Shown here: one piece after another, positions 10,381 to 19,934 of the stretch
Layout of the letters: every line of letters begins with the position of its first letter
How positions within the stretch are numbered: the first letter of the stretch is position 1
From: Halomonas alkalicola
GTDB taxonomy: Bacteria > Pseudomonadota > Gammaproteobacteria > Pseudomonadales > Halomonadaceae
Assembly (NCBI RefSeq): GCF_030704205.1
Contig: NZ_CP131913.1
Coordinates: 744,001 to 808,000 of the forward strand
DNA length: 64,000 nt
Direction of reading: 5' to 3'
Translations under genes and position numbers: made by a program
The notes under the pieces: model-generated
Told to the model about the DNA's origin: nothing
Databases searched by the model: none
What the model saw: the letters and a program-made list of their open reading frames with translations, nothing else

Positions 10381-12073
10381 GGGACTCTCGCGACGACGCC
10401 TTGGCGGGGGCGGAATGGGCCTCCAGGTGGTCGGCCAGGGTCGCGCTGGCGTGACCCTCCAGCAGGCCCACCAGGCGTCGGCTGCGGCTGACCAGGGCGG
10501 TATGAGCGAACAGCAGCGGCACCGCAGTGATCAGGCCCAGCACCGTGGTGACCAGCGCCTGGCTGATGCCGCCGGCCATCAGCTGCGGGTCCCCGGTGCC
10601 GAACACCGTGATCGCCTGAAAGGTGACGATCATGCCGGTGACGGTGCCGAGCAGGCCCAGCAGTGGCGCCACGGCGGCCAGCAGCTTGACCAGCCCCTGG
10701 CCACGCTCGAGACGCGGCAGCTCTGCCAACAGCGCCTCGTCCAGGCGCGCCTCGAGCGCTTCGGGCGGCAGGCCATCGGGGAGTGCCTCGAAGCGTGCCA
10801 GCACCCGCCCCAGGGGGTTGTCATCGCGCAGCCGTTCGGGGGTCCTGCACTGGCGGCGCAGCCGCAGGGTGACCCCCAGCAGGTAGGTGTACTGCAGCAG
10901 CGCGGCGAACAGGCCGAGCCCGCCCAGCGTCACTACCACGTAGCCCACGGCCCCACCCTGGTGGAAGCGCTCCACCAGGGTGGGCTGGGCCGACAGGGCG
11001 TCCAGCAGCCGGCCTGCGGTGGGGTCCAGCAGCAGCGCCTCGCCGCCGGACCAGGCCGCCGCCAGGCGGGCGCGTTGCTCGGCGGAGAGCCCTTCGACCA
11101 CCGCCAGGCGCGGTATATCGCCATTCTCGGCGGTGCCGCGGCGCAGCAGATCGCCGCCGCCGAAGGCCATCAGGTCGCCCAGGCGGGCAACCTCGCGCGG
11201 CGCGATATGGCCCGCGAGGTCGGCCACCGGCGCCTCGAAGCGCCGCCAGCGTCCGCTCTCCGCGGTCCAGGCCTCCAGCCCACGCAGCAGCTCCGCACTC
11301 GCCTCGATGCCGCTCGCCTCCTGTGAGGGTCGCGCCGGCAGCTCGAGCCCGCTGCCCAGGCGCAGCCAGCTCTCGGCGAGGCCGTCACGCAGCTCGCCGG
11401 CCTGGCGATCCACCCGCGCCAGCAGCTCGGCGTCGCCGCCATCCTCGGCGACCGGGGTCCCGGGCAGCGGCACGCTGGCGGGGGCGCCGGCCTCCTCGGC
11501 CTCAGGCAACAGGGAGACCGGCAGCGCCAGCAGCTCGGGGGCACGCCGCTCGCGGGCAATGGCCAGCCCCTTGCGCAGCTCGGCCAGCGCGGCCGCATCA
11601 AGGGGCTGCCAGCCCGCCTCCGCGCGGGACCAGACGCCCCCTTCACGACCATCCGGGCTCAGGAAATAGAGCCCGACCCGACCCAGTCGCAGGTAGTCCA
11701 CCTCCCGGGACGCGTTACCCACCAGCAGTCCACGCCAGCTGTCGATCTCTCGCCCGTAGGCGAGCTCCTGGCGCCAGGCGGCCACCAGGCCCTCCCACTG
11801 CTCATGGGCCAGCAGCGGCTCGGCGGCCAGCGCCTGGCGCAGATCACCCACCCGCGCCCGGCGCTGCTCGACCAGAAAGGGCAGGTCGCCAGCGATGAAG
11901 GCCTCCAGCCGCTCCAGGCTGCGTGCCATCTCGGCGGCCAGCGGCAAGGCCGGGCCGAGGGCGCCTGGCTCGACCCCCGGGTCCGTTTCCTCCGGCGATG
12001 CCCCGCTGGCCATGCCCGATGTCATCAGCAGGGTCAGGCACAGGCAGGCGGACCCGACCCACTGCCTCGCCAT
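10364..12073 (-). CDS. DUF3450-TtpC (ExbB-like) fusion protein of the TonB2 system
   Basis: A 569-residue protein beginning with a signal peptide (ARQWVGSACLCLTLLMTSGM, cleavage near ASG-AS). Residues about 30-180 match the C-terminal half of DUF3450: AFIAGDLPFLVEQRRARVGD, WRQELAYGREIDSWRG, VDYLRLGRVGLYFLSPDG and LAELRKGLAIARER. The long coiled coil that normally opens DUF3450 is missing. The rest is TtpC-like: periplasmic linker, then three membrane helices with VAPLLGLLGTVTGMIVTFQA and GGISQALVTTVLGLITAVPL. In Vibrio and Pseudomonas-type operons these are two genes, so this looks like a fusion. I start at ATG 12073, which has AGAGGA about 6 nt upstream; a GTG at 12097 is less likely. Confidence 0.82.
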   Translation of the reverse strand: MARQWVGSACLCLTLLMTSGMASGASPEETDPGVEPGALGPALPLAAEMARSLERLEAFIAGDLPFLVEQRRARVGDLRQALAAEPLLAHEQWEGLVAAWRQELAYGREIDSWRGLLVGNASREVDYLRLGRVGLYFLSPDGREGGVWSRAEAGWQPLDAAALAELRKGLAIARERRAPELLALPVSLLPEAEEAGAPASVPLPGTPVAEDGGDAELLARVDRQAGELRDGLAESWLRLGSGLELPARPSQEASGIEASAELLRGLEAWTAESGRWRRFEAPVADLAGHIAPREVARLGDLMAFGGGDLLRRGTAENGDIPRLAVVEGLSAEQRARLAAAWSGGEALLLDPTAGRLLDALSAQPTLVERFHQGGAVGYVVVTLGGLGLFAALLQYTYLLGVTLRLRRQCRTPERLRDDNPLGRVLARFEALPDGLPPEALEARLDEALLAELPRLERGQGLVKLLAAVAPLLGLLGTVTGMIVTFQAITVFGTGDPQLMAGGISQALVTTVLGLITAVPLLFAHTALVSRSRRLVGLLEGHASATLADHLEAHSAPAKASSRESHALSA

Positions 12074-12178
12074 CGATCTTCCTCTGCGCTCGTTCACCCT
12101 CGTCTCCCGAAACAGCGACTGGCGTGATCTTCCCCCATGGCGCGCTGCTCTGCCATGGCCCAGATCAACCGCGATATT

Positions 12179-12197
12179 AATGCAAATGATTCTCTAT
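12179..12197. promoter_or_regulatory. Fur-box-like site upstream of the TonB2 operon
   Basis: AATGCAAATGATTCTCTAT resembles the iron-regulator Fur box; the core TGCAAATGATTCTC is close to common half-site arrangements. It lies about 105 nt upstream of the ttpC-like ATG, in an AT-rich island that stands out from the GC-rich surroundings. Iron-repressed expression of the TonB system fits its role, but binding is inferred. Confidence 0.6.
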
Positions 12198-12217
12198 TTT
12201 ATCCTGGCGACGCCCCA

Positions 12218-12246
12218 TAAAAAACCGGCCCTCGTTCGAGGGCCGG
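12218..12246 (-). terminator. Rho-independent terminator after etfA
   Basis: On the minus strand a 9-10 bp GC hairpin (CCGGCCCTCG/CGAGGGCCGG) is followed by TTTTTTATG, a classic intrinsic terminator 45 nt after the etfA stop. Confidence 0.88.
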
Positions 12247-12290
12247 CAACGGTGTGTTCGATGCGCCTGTCGAGAGCAAGGCTCTCTTGC

Positions 12291-13241
12291 TTACAGCTTG
12301 CTTTCCAACTCGGGCAGGGCCTCGAAGAGATCGGCCACGAGTCCATAGTCAGCCACCTGGAAGATCGGCGCCTCCTCGTCCTTGTTGATGGCGACGATCA
12401 CCTTGGAGTCCTTCATGCCGGCCAGGTGCTGGATGGCACCGGAAATGCCCACGGCGATGTAGAGCTCAGGCGCGACGATCTTACCGGTCTGGCCCACCTG
12501 CATGTCATTGGGCACGAAGCCAGCGTCCACTGCGGCGCGGGAGGCCCCGATGGCCGCGCCCAGCTTGTCGGCGATGCCGTCGAGCAGCTTGAAGTTCTCG
12601 CCGTTGCCCATGCCGCGGCCACCGGAGATCACCACCCGGGCGGCACCCAGCTCGGGGCGGTCGGACTTGGCCAGCTCCTCCTTGAGGAAGGTGGACTGGG
12701 CGTTGTCGGCCCCTTTCGTGAAGGACAGGTCCACCGCCTCGATGGCGGCGCTGCCACCCTCGGTCCCTCTATCAGGGCAGGCATCGAAGCCGGTGGTGCG
12801 CACGGTGATCACCTTGAGGGCGTCCTCGCTCTGCACGGTGGCGATGGCGTTGCCGGCGTAGATCGGGCGCTTGAAGGTGTCCGGGGACTCCACCGCGATG
12901 ATCTCGGAGATCTGGGCGACGTCGCGCAGGGCGGCGACGCGGGGCAGCACGTTCTTGCCGGTGGTGGAGGCGGCCGCCAGCAGGTGAGTGTAATCGCCGG
13001 CCAGCTCGTTGAGCAGCGCCGCGGTGGGCTCGGCCAGCAGATGGGCGTAGGCGGCGTGGTCGGCCACGCGCACGCGGGAGACGCCGTCCAGCCTGGCGGC
13101 GGCCTCGGCGATGGCGGCGACGTTCTCGCCTGCCACCAGCACGTCGATATCGCCACCGATGGCCTTAGCAGCGGCGACCACATGGGCGGTGGCGCCGGCC
13201 AGGGCGCCGTCGTGATGTTCAGCGAGTACCAGAATGCTCAT
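12291..13241 (-). CDS. etfA: Electron transfer flavoprotein alpha subunit
   Basis: FAD-binding subunit of the soluble ETF that collects electrons from acyl-CoA and other dehydrogenases and passes them to ETF:ubiquinone oxidoreductase. The 316-residue protein opens with [14 protein letters not shown] and ends with the FAD domain: [60 protein letters not shown], then [23 protein letters not shown] 13241 is chosen because AGGAG lies 8 nt upstream. It is 14 nt downstream of etfB, the usual pair, and is followed by a strong terminator. Confidence 0.96.
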   Translation of the reverse strand: MSILVLAEHHDGALAGATAHVVAAAKAIGGDIDVLVAGENVAAIAEAAARLDGVSRVRVADHAAYAHLLAEPTAALLNELAGDYTHLLAAASTTGKNVLPRVAALRDVAQISEIIAVESPDTFKRPIYAGNAIATVQSEDALKVITVRTTGFDACPDRGTEGGSAAIEAVDLSFTKGADNAQSTFLKEELAKSDRPELGAARVVISGGRGMGNGENFKLLDGIADKLGAAIGASRAAVDAGFVPNDMQVGQTGKIVAPELYIAVGISGAIQHLAGMKDSKVIVAINKDEEAPIFQVADYGLVADLFEALPELESKL

Positions 13242-13255
13242 GAGATCCGCTCCTA

Positions 13256-14005
13256 TCAAAGCACTTTGGCTTCGTTCTTGAGTTTGTCGACCAGCTCATC
13301 CACGGAGCCCACCTTGACGCCGCCCTGGCGCTCGGCCGGCGGCTCGACCTTGAGCAGCTTGACCTTCGAGGCCACCTCGACGCCGAGATCCGCCGGGGTC
13401 TTGACGTCCAGCGGCTTCTTCTTGGCCTTCATGATGTCCGGCAGCTTGGCGTAGCGCGGCTCGTTGAGGCGCAGGTCGGTGGTGACGATGGCGGGCAGGG
13501 TCAGCTCGACGGTCTGCAGGCCGCCGTCGACCTCGCGGGTCACCTGTACCTTCTCTCCATCCACGTCCACGGCGGAGGCGAAGGTGCCCTGGGGCAGGCC
13601 GGTCAGGGCGGCGAGCATCTGGCCGGTCTGGTTGTTGTCGGTGTCGATGGCCTGCTTGCCGAGGATCACAAGGCCCGGCTGCTCCTCTTCCACCAGCTTG
13701 GCCAGCGCCTTGGCGGCGCCCAGGGACTCGACGCGCTCGTCGGTCTCGACGTGGATGGCGCGGTCGGCACCCAGCGCCAGCGCGGTGCGCAGCTGCTCCT
13801 GGGCGGCCTTGGGGCCGATGGTCACGGCGACGATCTCGGTCGCCACGCCCTTCTCCTTCAGGCGCACCGCCTCTTCCACGGCGATCTCGCAGAAGGGGTT
13901 CATGGCCATCTTGACGTTGGTGAGGTCGACGTCGGAGTGATCCGGCTTGACCCGGATCTTGACGTTGTAGTCGATGACGCGTTTGACCGCGACGAGTACT
14001 TTCAT
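13256..14005 (-). CDS. etfB: Electron transfer flavoprotein beta subunit
   Basis: AMP-binding partner of EtfA, 249 residues, the standard length. It starts [20 protein letters not shown] and shows [45 protein letters not shown] and the conserved [20 protein letters not shown] near the end. ATG 14005 is preceded by GAGGACACC; the open frame continues 54 codons further up without family similarity, so the longer start is rejected. It is divergent from the ETF-QO gene, separated by 350 nt. Confidence 0.96.
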   Translation of the reverse strand: MKVLVAVKRVIDYNVKIRVKPDHSDVDLTNVKMAMNPFCEIAVEEAVRLKEKGVATEIVAVTIGPKAAQEQLRTALALGADRAIHVETDERVESLGAAKALAKLVEEEQPGLVILGKQAIDTDNNQTGQMLAALTGLPQGTFASAVDVDGEKVQVTREVDGGLQTVELTLPAIVTTDLRLNEPRYAKLPDIMKAKKKPLDVKTPADLGVEVASKVKLLKVEPPAERQGGVKVGSVDELVDKLKNEAKVL

Positions 14006-14355
14006 GGTGTCCTCGCTTGGCTCTTCGAGTATGGAACCATCCTGGTGACTGGGCGCGACGCTGACCGCCGGCCTCCGCCTGTTGGGGCCGCTTATAACGG
14101 GCCGGCATGCCCTTGTTCGAAATTCATGCGAGCGTTTGATAGGCGCCGCACGGATAAACATTTCCAATGTGCCATAGCCGATGGCCCGGCAACAATCCTC
14201 TCTTCACCCCCCCTCATCGCCTAATCCACATCGAAGGGGTGACCTGAGTCGGCTATTATGCCTATCATGGAGCCAGGCAAGAAGCAAACGACCGTTTTAA
14301 TTACTGTCGACGTTGGTAGCAGGCCAGCGGAGGCGGAGCGAGGGAGGAGAAGCAG
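14006..14355. promoter_or_regulatory. Divergent promoter region of etfBA and ETF-QO
   Basis: A 350-nt non-coding stretch. On the plus strand TATTAT (14254-14259) is a possible -10 element for the ETF-QO gene without a good -35. On the minus strand TTATAA lies around 14095 as a possible element for etfB. The region is less GC-rich around 14110-14300. I see no clear operator palindrome. Confidence 0.35.
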
Positions 14356-16020
14356 GTGGAACAGGTAGAACGCGATTCGATGGAGTTCGATGTGGTCATC
14401 GTCGGCGCCGGCCCCTCGGGCCTGGCCGCCGCGTGCCGGCTGATGCAGCAGGCCAATGAGGCCGAGCAGGAGCTTTCGGTATGCGTGGTGGAGAAGGGCT
14501 CCGAGGTGGGCGCCCATATCCTCTCCGGCGCCGTCTTCGAGCCCCGCGCCCTGGCCGAGCTCTTCCCCGACTGGGAGGCGCGCGGCGCCCCGCTGACCAC
14601 CCCGGCGACCCGCGACGAGGTGTACCTGCTCAAGGACGCCGAGAAGGCTCAGAAGCTGCCCAACGCCCTGGTGCCGAAGAGCATGCATAACACCGGCGGC
14701 GACATGCCCCGCTACGTGATCAGCGCCGGCAACCTGTGCCGCTGGCTGGCCGAGCAGGCCGAGGGCCTGGGCGTGGAGATCTTCCCCGGCTTCGCCGCCC
14801 AGGAGGCGATCGTCGAGGAGGGGGTGGTCAAAGGCATCCTGATCGGCGACATGGGCGTGGGCGCCGACGGCGAGCCCAAGGACAGCTACATGCCGGGCAT
14901 GGAGCTGCGCGCCAAGTACACCCTGTTCGCCGAGGGCGCCCGCGGCCATATCGGCAAGCGCCTGATCCAGCAGTATGACCTGGCGGCCGGCCGCGACCCC
15001 CAGCACTACGGCATCGGCCTGAAGGAGCTGTGGGATATCCCCGCCGAGCAGCACGAGCCCGGCCTGGTGCTGCACGGCTCCGGCTGGCCGCTGGACAAGT
15101 CCACCCACGGTGGCTGGTTCCTCTACCACGCCGAGAACCAGCAGGTGGTGGTGGGCCTGATCATGGACCTCTCCTACCAGAACCCCTGGCTCTCGCCCTT
15201 CGACGAGTTCCAGCGCATGAAGCACCATCCGGTGCTGGCCAAGCACCTCGCGGGCGGCAAGCGCATCGCCTACGGCGCCCGCGCCATCACCAAGGGCGGC
15301 CTCAACTGCCTGCCGAAGATGACCTTCCCGGGTGGCCTCTTGATCGGCTGCGACGCCGGCACCCTCAACTTCGCCAAGATCAAGGGGCTGCACACCGCCA
15401 TGAAGTCGGGCCTGGTGGCCGCCGAGGCGGTGTTCGAAGCCATCAAGGGGGGTGACGAGGGGGGCGCCGAGCTGACCGCCTTCACCGAGAAGTGGGAGGC
15501 GAGCTGGGCCTACGCCGAGCTCAAGGAGAGCGCGAGCTTCGGCCCGGCGATCCACAAGTACGGTACCGTGGGCGGCGGCGCCTACAACTTCGTCAACCAG
15601 CTGCTCGGCGGCAAGCTGCCCAACGTCCACGACACCACGCCGGATCACGCAGCGCTCAAGCCGGCCGCCGAATTCGAGAAGATCGACTACCCCAAGCCCG
15701 ACGGCAAGCTCTCCTTCGACAAGCTCTCCTCGGTGTTCCTGTCGAACACCAACCACGAGGAGGATCAGCCCTGCCACCTGCGCCTGGCGGACCGTGAGCT
15801 TCCGATCCGCGACAACCTGCCGACCTATGCCGAGCCTGCCCAGCGCTACTGCCCGGCCGGGGTCTACGAGGTGATCGAGGGGGACGACGGCAAGCCGCAG
15901 TTCCAGATCAACTTCCAGAACTGCGTGCACTGCAAGACCTGCGATATCAAGGACCCGGCCCAGAACATCACCTGGGTGGCGCCGGAAGGCGGCGGCGGAC
16001 CCAACTACCCGAATATGTAG
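14356..16020 (+). CDS. Electron transfer flavoprotein-ubiquinone oxidoreductase (ETF-QO)
   Basis: Membrane-associated FAD and 4Fe-4S enzyme that moves electrons from ETF to ubiquinone. The 554-residue protein has the N-terminal dinucleotide motif DVVIVGAGPSGLAAACRLMQ, GLKELWDIPAEQHEPGLVLH, GGWFLYHAENQQVVVGLI and the C-terminal ferredoxin-like cluster region NFQNCVHCKTCDIKDPAQNI with a further upstream cysteine in RYCPAGVYE. The GTG start at 14356 has AGGAG 7-8 nt upstream; an ATG at codon 9 is an alternative. Divergent from etfBA. A cluster of REP-like repeats and a hairpin follow. Confidence 0.95.
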   Translation: MEQVERDSMEFDVVIVGAGPSGLAAACRLMQQANEAEQELSVCVVEKGSEVGAHILSGAVFEPRALAELFPDWEARGAPLTTPATRDEVYLLKDAEKAQKLPNALVPKSMHNTGGDMPRYVISAGNLCRWLAEQAEGLGVEIFPGFAAQEAIVEEGVVKGILIGDMGVGADGEPKDSYMPGMELRAKYTLFAEGARGHIGKRLIQQYDLAAGRDPQHYGIGLKELWDIPAEQHEPGLVLHGSGWPLDKSTHGGWFLYHAENQQVVVGLIMDLSYQNPWLSPFDEFQRMKHHPVLAKHLAGGKRIAYGARAITKGGLNCLPKMTFPGGLLIGCDAGTLNFAKIKGLHTAMKSGLVAAEAVFEAIKGGDEGGAELTAFTEKWEASWAYAELKESASFGPAIHKYGTVGGGAYNFVNQLLGGKLPNVHDTTPDHAALKPAAEFEKIDYPKPDGKLSFDKLSSVFLSNTNHEEDQPCHLRLADRELPIRDNLPTYAEPAQRYCPAGVYEVIEGDDGKPQFQINFQNCVHCKTCDIKDPAQNITWVAPEGGGGPNYPNM

Positions 16021-16086
16021 GCATCCAGCAACCTCGCCGAGGTCGTTGCTTCTGATGGAAAGTGGCCACTGAGGCTGTTGATTGTG

Positions 16087-16263
16087 GTGGGAGCAACGCT
16101 TTGCGGAGCGAATGGAGACCGAAGGGCTCCCAGGCGGTGTTCGCCAACGCAAGCGACACCGCCGAGGCGCCTGCGGCGCCATTCGCCCGGCAGAGCCGAG
16201 CTCCCACCAGTGATGACAAACCTTGGCAACGCAGCCATTCGCCCGGCGGAGCCGAGCTCCCAC
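16087..16263. repeat. Cluster of three REP-like 29-nt elements
   Basis: Three related 29-nt copies lie between ETF-QO and sseA: 16087-16115 on the plus strand and 16179-16207 and 16235-16263 on the minus strand. Read in the same sense, each starts GTGGGAGC and ends GCGAATGG, with an imperfect palindrome in the middle (CGGCTCTGCCG type). The two minus-strand copies differ at one base; the plus copy differs at several. Orientation and palindromic core resemble the REP/BIME elements common in Pseudomonas-like intergenic regions. Between copies lies a further inverted repeat GGCGGTGT...ACACCGCC (about 16133-16163). Confidence 0.65.
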
Positions 16264-16270
16264 CATCCCA

Positions 16271-16302
16271 CCAGTAGCCTCGAGCCTCAGCGAGGCTACT
16301 GG
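16271..16302. terminator. Hairpin between convergent ETF-QO and sseA genes
   Basis: A perfect 12-bp inverted repeat (CCAGTAGCCTCG/CGAGGCTACTGG) with an 8-nt loop, 9 nt past the sseA stop. No T run, but its place between convergent genes suggests termination in both directions. Confidence 0.55.
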
Positions 16303-16311
16303 GTGCGGACG

Positions 16312-17136
16312 CTACTCGCCGGTGGCCACCTCTCGCGACGGGTCGCGAATCCATTCGCTCCAGGAGCCGGGGTAGAGCCGCGGCAGCGGGCGGCCGGCCA
16401 CGGCGTAAGCCAGGATGTTATGGCAGGCGGTGACGCCGGAGCCGCAGTAGGCGATCACCGCCTCGGCCTCCGGCAGCTCCCGCGCGAGCTCGGCGGCGGA
16501 CTTGAAGCGACCGAAGGGGGTCAGGTTGTCGGCGCTGGGTCGACACACCGCCGCGGGGATATGCCCCGCCACCGGATCGATGGGCTCGACCTCGCCGCGG
16601 AAGCGCTCGCGGCTGCGCGCATCCACCAGCAGCGCCCCGCTCGCCTGAAGCCCGACGGCGTCCACCCACTGGTCGTCACGGAACTCCGGCACCCAGCGGC
16701 TGGCAGGCGGCGCGGCACGGTCGCCTTCCGAGAGCTCCTCACCGGCCCCCAGCCAGGCCTTGATGCCGCCATCGAAGACCCGCACCTCCGGATGGCCGGC
16801 CCAGCAGGCCAGCATCCACCAGGCCCGCGCCGCGGCCAGCTGCCCCCCCATATCGTCATAGAGCACCACCGGCACCTCGGGCGTGATGCCGAGGCGCTGC
16901 AGCGTCGCGGTGAAGGCCTCGCGGCTCGGCAGCGGGTGGCGACCGCCCTGCCCCGGCGGACCCGCCAGATCGCGGTCCAGGTCGAGGTGGTAGCTGCCGG
17001 GCAGATGGGCCTCCCACCACAGGGTGTGGCCGGCATCGGGATCGCCCAGGCGGGCACGGCAGTCCAGCAGCCTCGGCGGCAGGCGACTGTCGACGGCCTC
17101 GGCCAGTTCGGAAGCGGTGATCAAGGGGGGGCTCAT
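16312..17136 (-). CDS. sseA: 3-mercaptopyruvate (thiosulfate) sulfurtransferase
   Basis: Two-domain rhodanese, 274 residues. The N-terminal inactive domain has LLDCRARLGDPDAGHTLWWE and the link ARAWWMLACWAGHPEVRVFD. The C-terminal domain has DARSRERFRGEVEPIDPVAG and the active loop AVIAYCGSGVTACHNILAYA. The CGSGVTA loop is the mercaptopyruvate type, where rhodaneses have CRKGVTA. The ATG overlaps the stop of the upstream helicase frame as ATGA, so sseA is translationally coupled to that gene, which carries a frameshift in this sequence. Confidence 0.9.
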   Translation of the reverse strand: MSPPLITASELAEAVDSRLPPRLLDCRARLGDPDAGHTLWWEAHLPGSYHLDLDRDLAGPPGQGGRHPLPSREAFTATLQRLGITPEVPVVLYDDMGGQLAAARAWWMLACWAGHPEVRVFDGGIKAWLGAGEELSEGDRAAPPASRWVPEFRDDQWVDAVGLQASGALLVDARSRERFRGEVEPIDPVAGHIPAAVCRPSADNLTPFGRFKSAAELARELPEAEAVIAYCGSGVTACHNILAYAVAGRPLPRLYPGSWSEWIRDPSREVATGE

Positions 17137-19357
17137 GGGCGGTCTCCTTCCAGCAGTTCGATGGGCGCCCGGCGCGCGATCAGGCGCCGGCGGCCGGCAT
17201 GGCGGAAGCGCACCTCGATCACCGGGTTGTCCGGGTCGCCCTCCACCAGGTCGATCTCGCCCTCACCAAAGACAGCATGGCGCAGGCGCTGCCCCACGTC
17301 GAAGGCGCGATAGTCGACGGTACCCTCGGCCACCCCCGGCGAGGCCGCCGAGGCCAGCGGCAGCGAGGTGCCGAGCCTCGCCAGATAGCGCTCGACCAGG
17401 ACGGGACGCGACACTGCCAGCGGCGCCTCGGCCCTGGCGGCCGGCGCTGGCGGCTCCTCGTCAAGCCGCTCGGCCACCCGCTGGCACTCCTCCCAGGCGC
17501 TCTCGGCGAGGAAGCGGCTCGGCCGGTGGTCGCCACCGTCGTGGAGCAGCAGCAGCCGCTCCCGGGCCCGGGTGATGGCCACGTAGAAGAGCCGGCGCTC
17601 CTCCTCCAGACGCTGGGCGGTCAAGGGGTTGTCGCGGCTGTAGTGGGGAAAGTCCTGCTCGTTGGCCCCGGCCAGCGCCACCAGCGGCCACTCCAGCCCC
17701 TTGGCGCCGTGCACCGTGGTGATCAGCACGCCCTGTGCATCGCTCTGCACCGGCCGCTGCAGCAGTTCGATGAAGGCCGCCGGGTCGTTGCGAGCTCGGC
17801 GAGCTCGGCGGCCTGCTCCAGCAGCACGTCGAGCAGCCGCACGTCCTCCTCGCCCTTGTCACGCCGGGCCGCGGCGCGCTTGAGCACCTTCTCGGCCTCC
17901 ACCGCCTCCACCACGTGCTCGAGCAGCCGCGCGGGCGGCCAGGCCGAGCGCTTGGGCAGCTCGCAGAGCAGCGCCCAGCGCTTCTTGAGGGTGCGCTGCT
18001 GGTGGGGCTTGAGGCCGGCCAGCAGCGGGTCGTGGCGCTCCGGCCAGCGCTGGGTGTCGGCCAGCACGGCGGCGAGGCGCTCCAGTCGCTCCCGGGCCAC
18101 GAAGGGGGTCGGCTGGCTCAGCAGCAACGCCAGGTGGGCGGGATCTGCCAGCAGGGCCGGTTCCCGCGCCAGGCGCAGGTAGCCGGCCAGGGCCTGGACC
18201 AGCGGCAGGCGGAAGACGAAGCGATCCTGGCGCGAGAGCCGGAAGGGTATTCCCTCGCGCAGCAGCGCCAGCTGCAGCGGCACCGAGAGCGACCAGCTGC
18301 GCACCAGCACGCAGGCCTCGCTGAGCCGGCGGCCATCCGCCTGCCAGGCCGACAGGGCCTCGAGCAGGGCTCGGCTGCCCTGGGCCTGGGCCAGGCGGGT
18401 CTTCGGGTTGCCCGGTGCGGCCAGGCAGAGCTGGTCGGGGCGGCGCCGATTGGCCTCGATGGCGTGGTTGGCGGCCAGGGCCAGGGCGTGGCCATGGCGA
18501 AAGGTGGTGGAGAGTGGGTAGTCGAGCGCGGCGCCGAAGGTGGCGGTGAAGCGCTCCAGCATGGTGTCCGGATGGGCGCCGCGCCACTCGTAGATGCACT
18601 GGTTGGCGTCGCCCACCGCCATCACCTCGGCGCGATCACCGGCCAGCACCGCCAGCAGGCGCTGCTGGGCGACGTTGATGTCCTGGTACTCGTCGATGAT
18701 CACGTGGTCGAGAAAGCCCTGCACGCGACTGCGTAGCCTGTCGTCGGCCTCCAGGGCGCGCAGCGGGCGGTAGGGCAGGTCCGCATAGCCCATCAGGCCA
18801 TGCTCGTCGAGCAGCGCCTCGGCGTGGTCGAAGGCCACCACGAAGTGCTCGGTGGCCTCGCCGAAATCGAGCCGCGCGTAGAGCTCCGCCGGCGGCAGCA
18901 TCTCGGCCTTCACCAGGGCGCAGAAGTGGGCCAGGGCCTCGAGGCGTTCGGCGTCCAGGGCCGCTTCTCCCGCCTCGGGGCTATCGACCAGGGCGCGCTG
19001 GGTGGCCTGGCGCAGCAGCCGCTCGGCCTGCCAGTCGGCGGTGAGCAGCGTGCGCGGCGAGAGCGCCCCCCAGCGGGTCAGGCTGGCGGTGAGGCGGTGA
19101 CCCAGGGAGTGGAAGGTACGCACGTCGGGCAGCGTCTGCCCGGCAGGCGCCATGGCGGCCAGGCGCGCCTGAAAATCCTCGCGGGCCGAGCGGTTGAACA
19201 TCAGCACCAGGATCCGCTCCGGCGCCACGCCCCGGGCCAGCAGCTGCAGCACCCGGGCCACCATGGTGGTGGTCTTGCCCGAGCCGGCCACCGCCGCCAC
19301 CCGTGCGTGACCGCCCGCGTGCTCGACGACGGCACGCTGTTCGGGGGTCAGCCTCAC
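17133..19357 (-). pseudogene. UvrD/Rep-family ATP-dependent DNA helicase, interrupted by a frameshift
   Basis: Superfamily 1 3'-5' helicase of about 741 residues if one base is added. Visible motifs in order: LTPEQRAVVEHAG (Q motif), VAAVAGSGKTTTM (motif I, GSGKT at 25-29), HVIIDEYQDINVAQQRLLAV (motif II), VMAVGDANQCIYEWRGA (III), then after the break TTVHGAKGLEWPLVAL (V) and RRLFYVAITRARERLLLL (VI). The first frame runs to about 17793 with ...LLEQAAELAELA; the homologous continuation NDPAAFIELLQRP is in another frame, and one missing base there restores a single protein. The GTG start at 19357 overlaps the stop of the DUF1285 gene (GTGA). Truncation would remove motifs V and VI and destroy activity, unless this is a sequencing error. 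Confidence 0.82.
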
Positions 19358-19911
19358 GCCGTGTCGCCGCTGTCCAGGCGCCCCAGGGGCTGCCAGACGC
19401 CGGCGCTGACCAGGCCCAGCTCCTCGCCGCCGCCTTGCAGCGGGCGGTGCTCGGCGGCCTCCACCAGCCGGTAGTAGACGTTGCGCCCGAGGCGCGCGGC
19501 GAGGCCGAAGCGTACCGGCACCTCGGGCACCGTCTCGCCGGCAGGCGTCTCGCTCAGCGACAGGCGGAGGTCCTCGCCCAGCGCCAGACGGTCGCCGACG
19601 TTGGTGGTGAGCCACCAGGTGCCCTGTGCATCCGGGTCGGCGTCCACCACCACGAAGGGACGATCCTCCACCCGGATGAACTGCTTCTCGGCCGGGGTCA
19701 CCAGGGCATGGCGGCCGTCATCCTCGCGGCGCAGGATCGTCGAGAGCAGCCGCACCAGTCGCGGACGTGCGATCGGCGTCCCCTCATGGAGCCAGCGTCC
19801 GTCGGCGACGATCACCAGGTCCATCTCGCCGACCTGCTCGGGATGCCAGAGATCCACCGGCGGGATCTCGCCCTCGGGATCGAGTTGGGCCAGCAGCGGG
19901 TCGAGGTTCAT
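19354..19911 (-). CDS. DUF1285 domain protein
   Basis: A 185-residue protein of the DUF1285 family, whose function is not established to my knowledge. Recognisable parts: EIPPVDLWHPEQVGEMDLVI, DGRWLHEGTPIARPRLVRLL, STILRRED, HALVTPAEKQFIRVEDRPFV and WWLTTNVGDRLALGEDLRL. No membrane segment or signal peptide. It lies between tatD and the helicase gene, overlapping the latter's start by 4 nt. In Pseudomonas the same neighbour pair (tatD, DUF1285) follows pilZ. Confidence 0.85.
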   Translation of the reverse strand: MNLDPLLAQLDPEGEIPPVDLWHPEQVGEMDLVIVADGRWLHEGTPIARPRLVRLLSTILRREDDGRHALVTPAEKQFIRVEDRPFVVVDADPDAQGTWWLTTNVGDRLALGEDLRLSLSETPAGETVPEVPVRFGLAARLGRNVYYRLVEAAEHRPLQGGGEELGLVSAGVWQPLGRLDSGDTA

Positions 19912-19934
19912 GGTGGCTCCAGCCTTGCAGTGAA

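Noticed and set aside
14221..16266. A 681-codon open frame opposite the ETF-QO gene
   Set aside because: Antisense shadow rich in Val, Leu, Gly and His; ETF-QO is clear on the plus strand.
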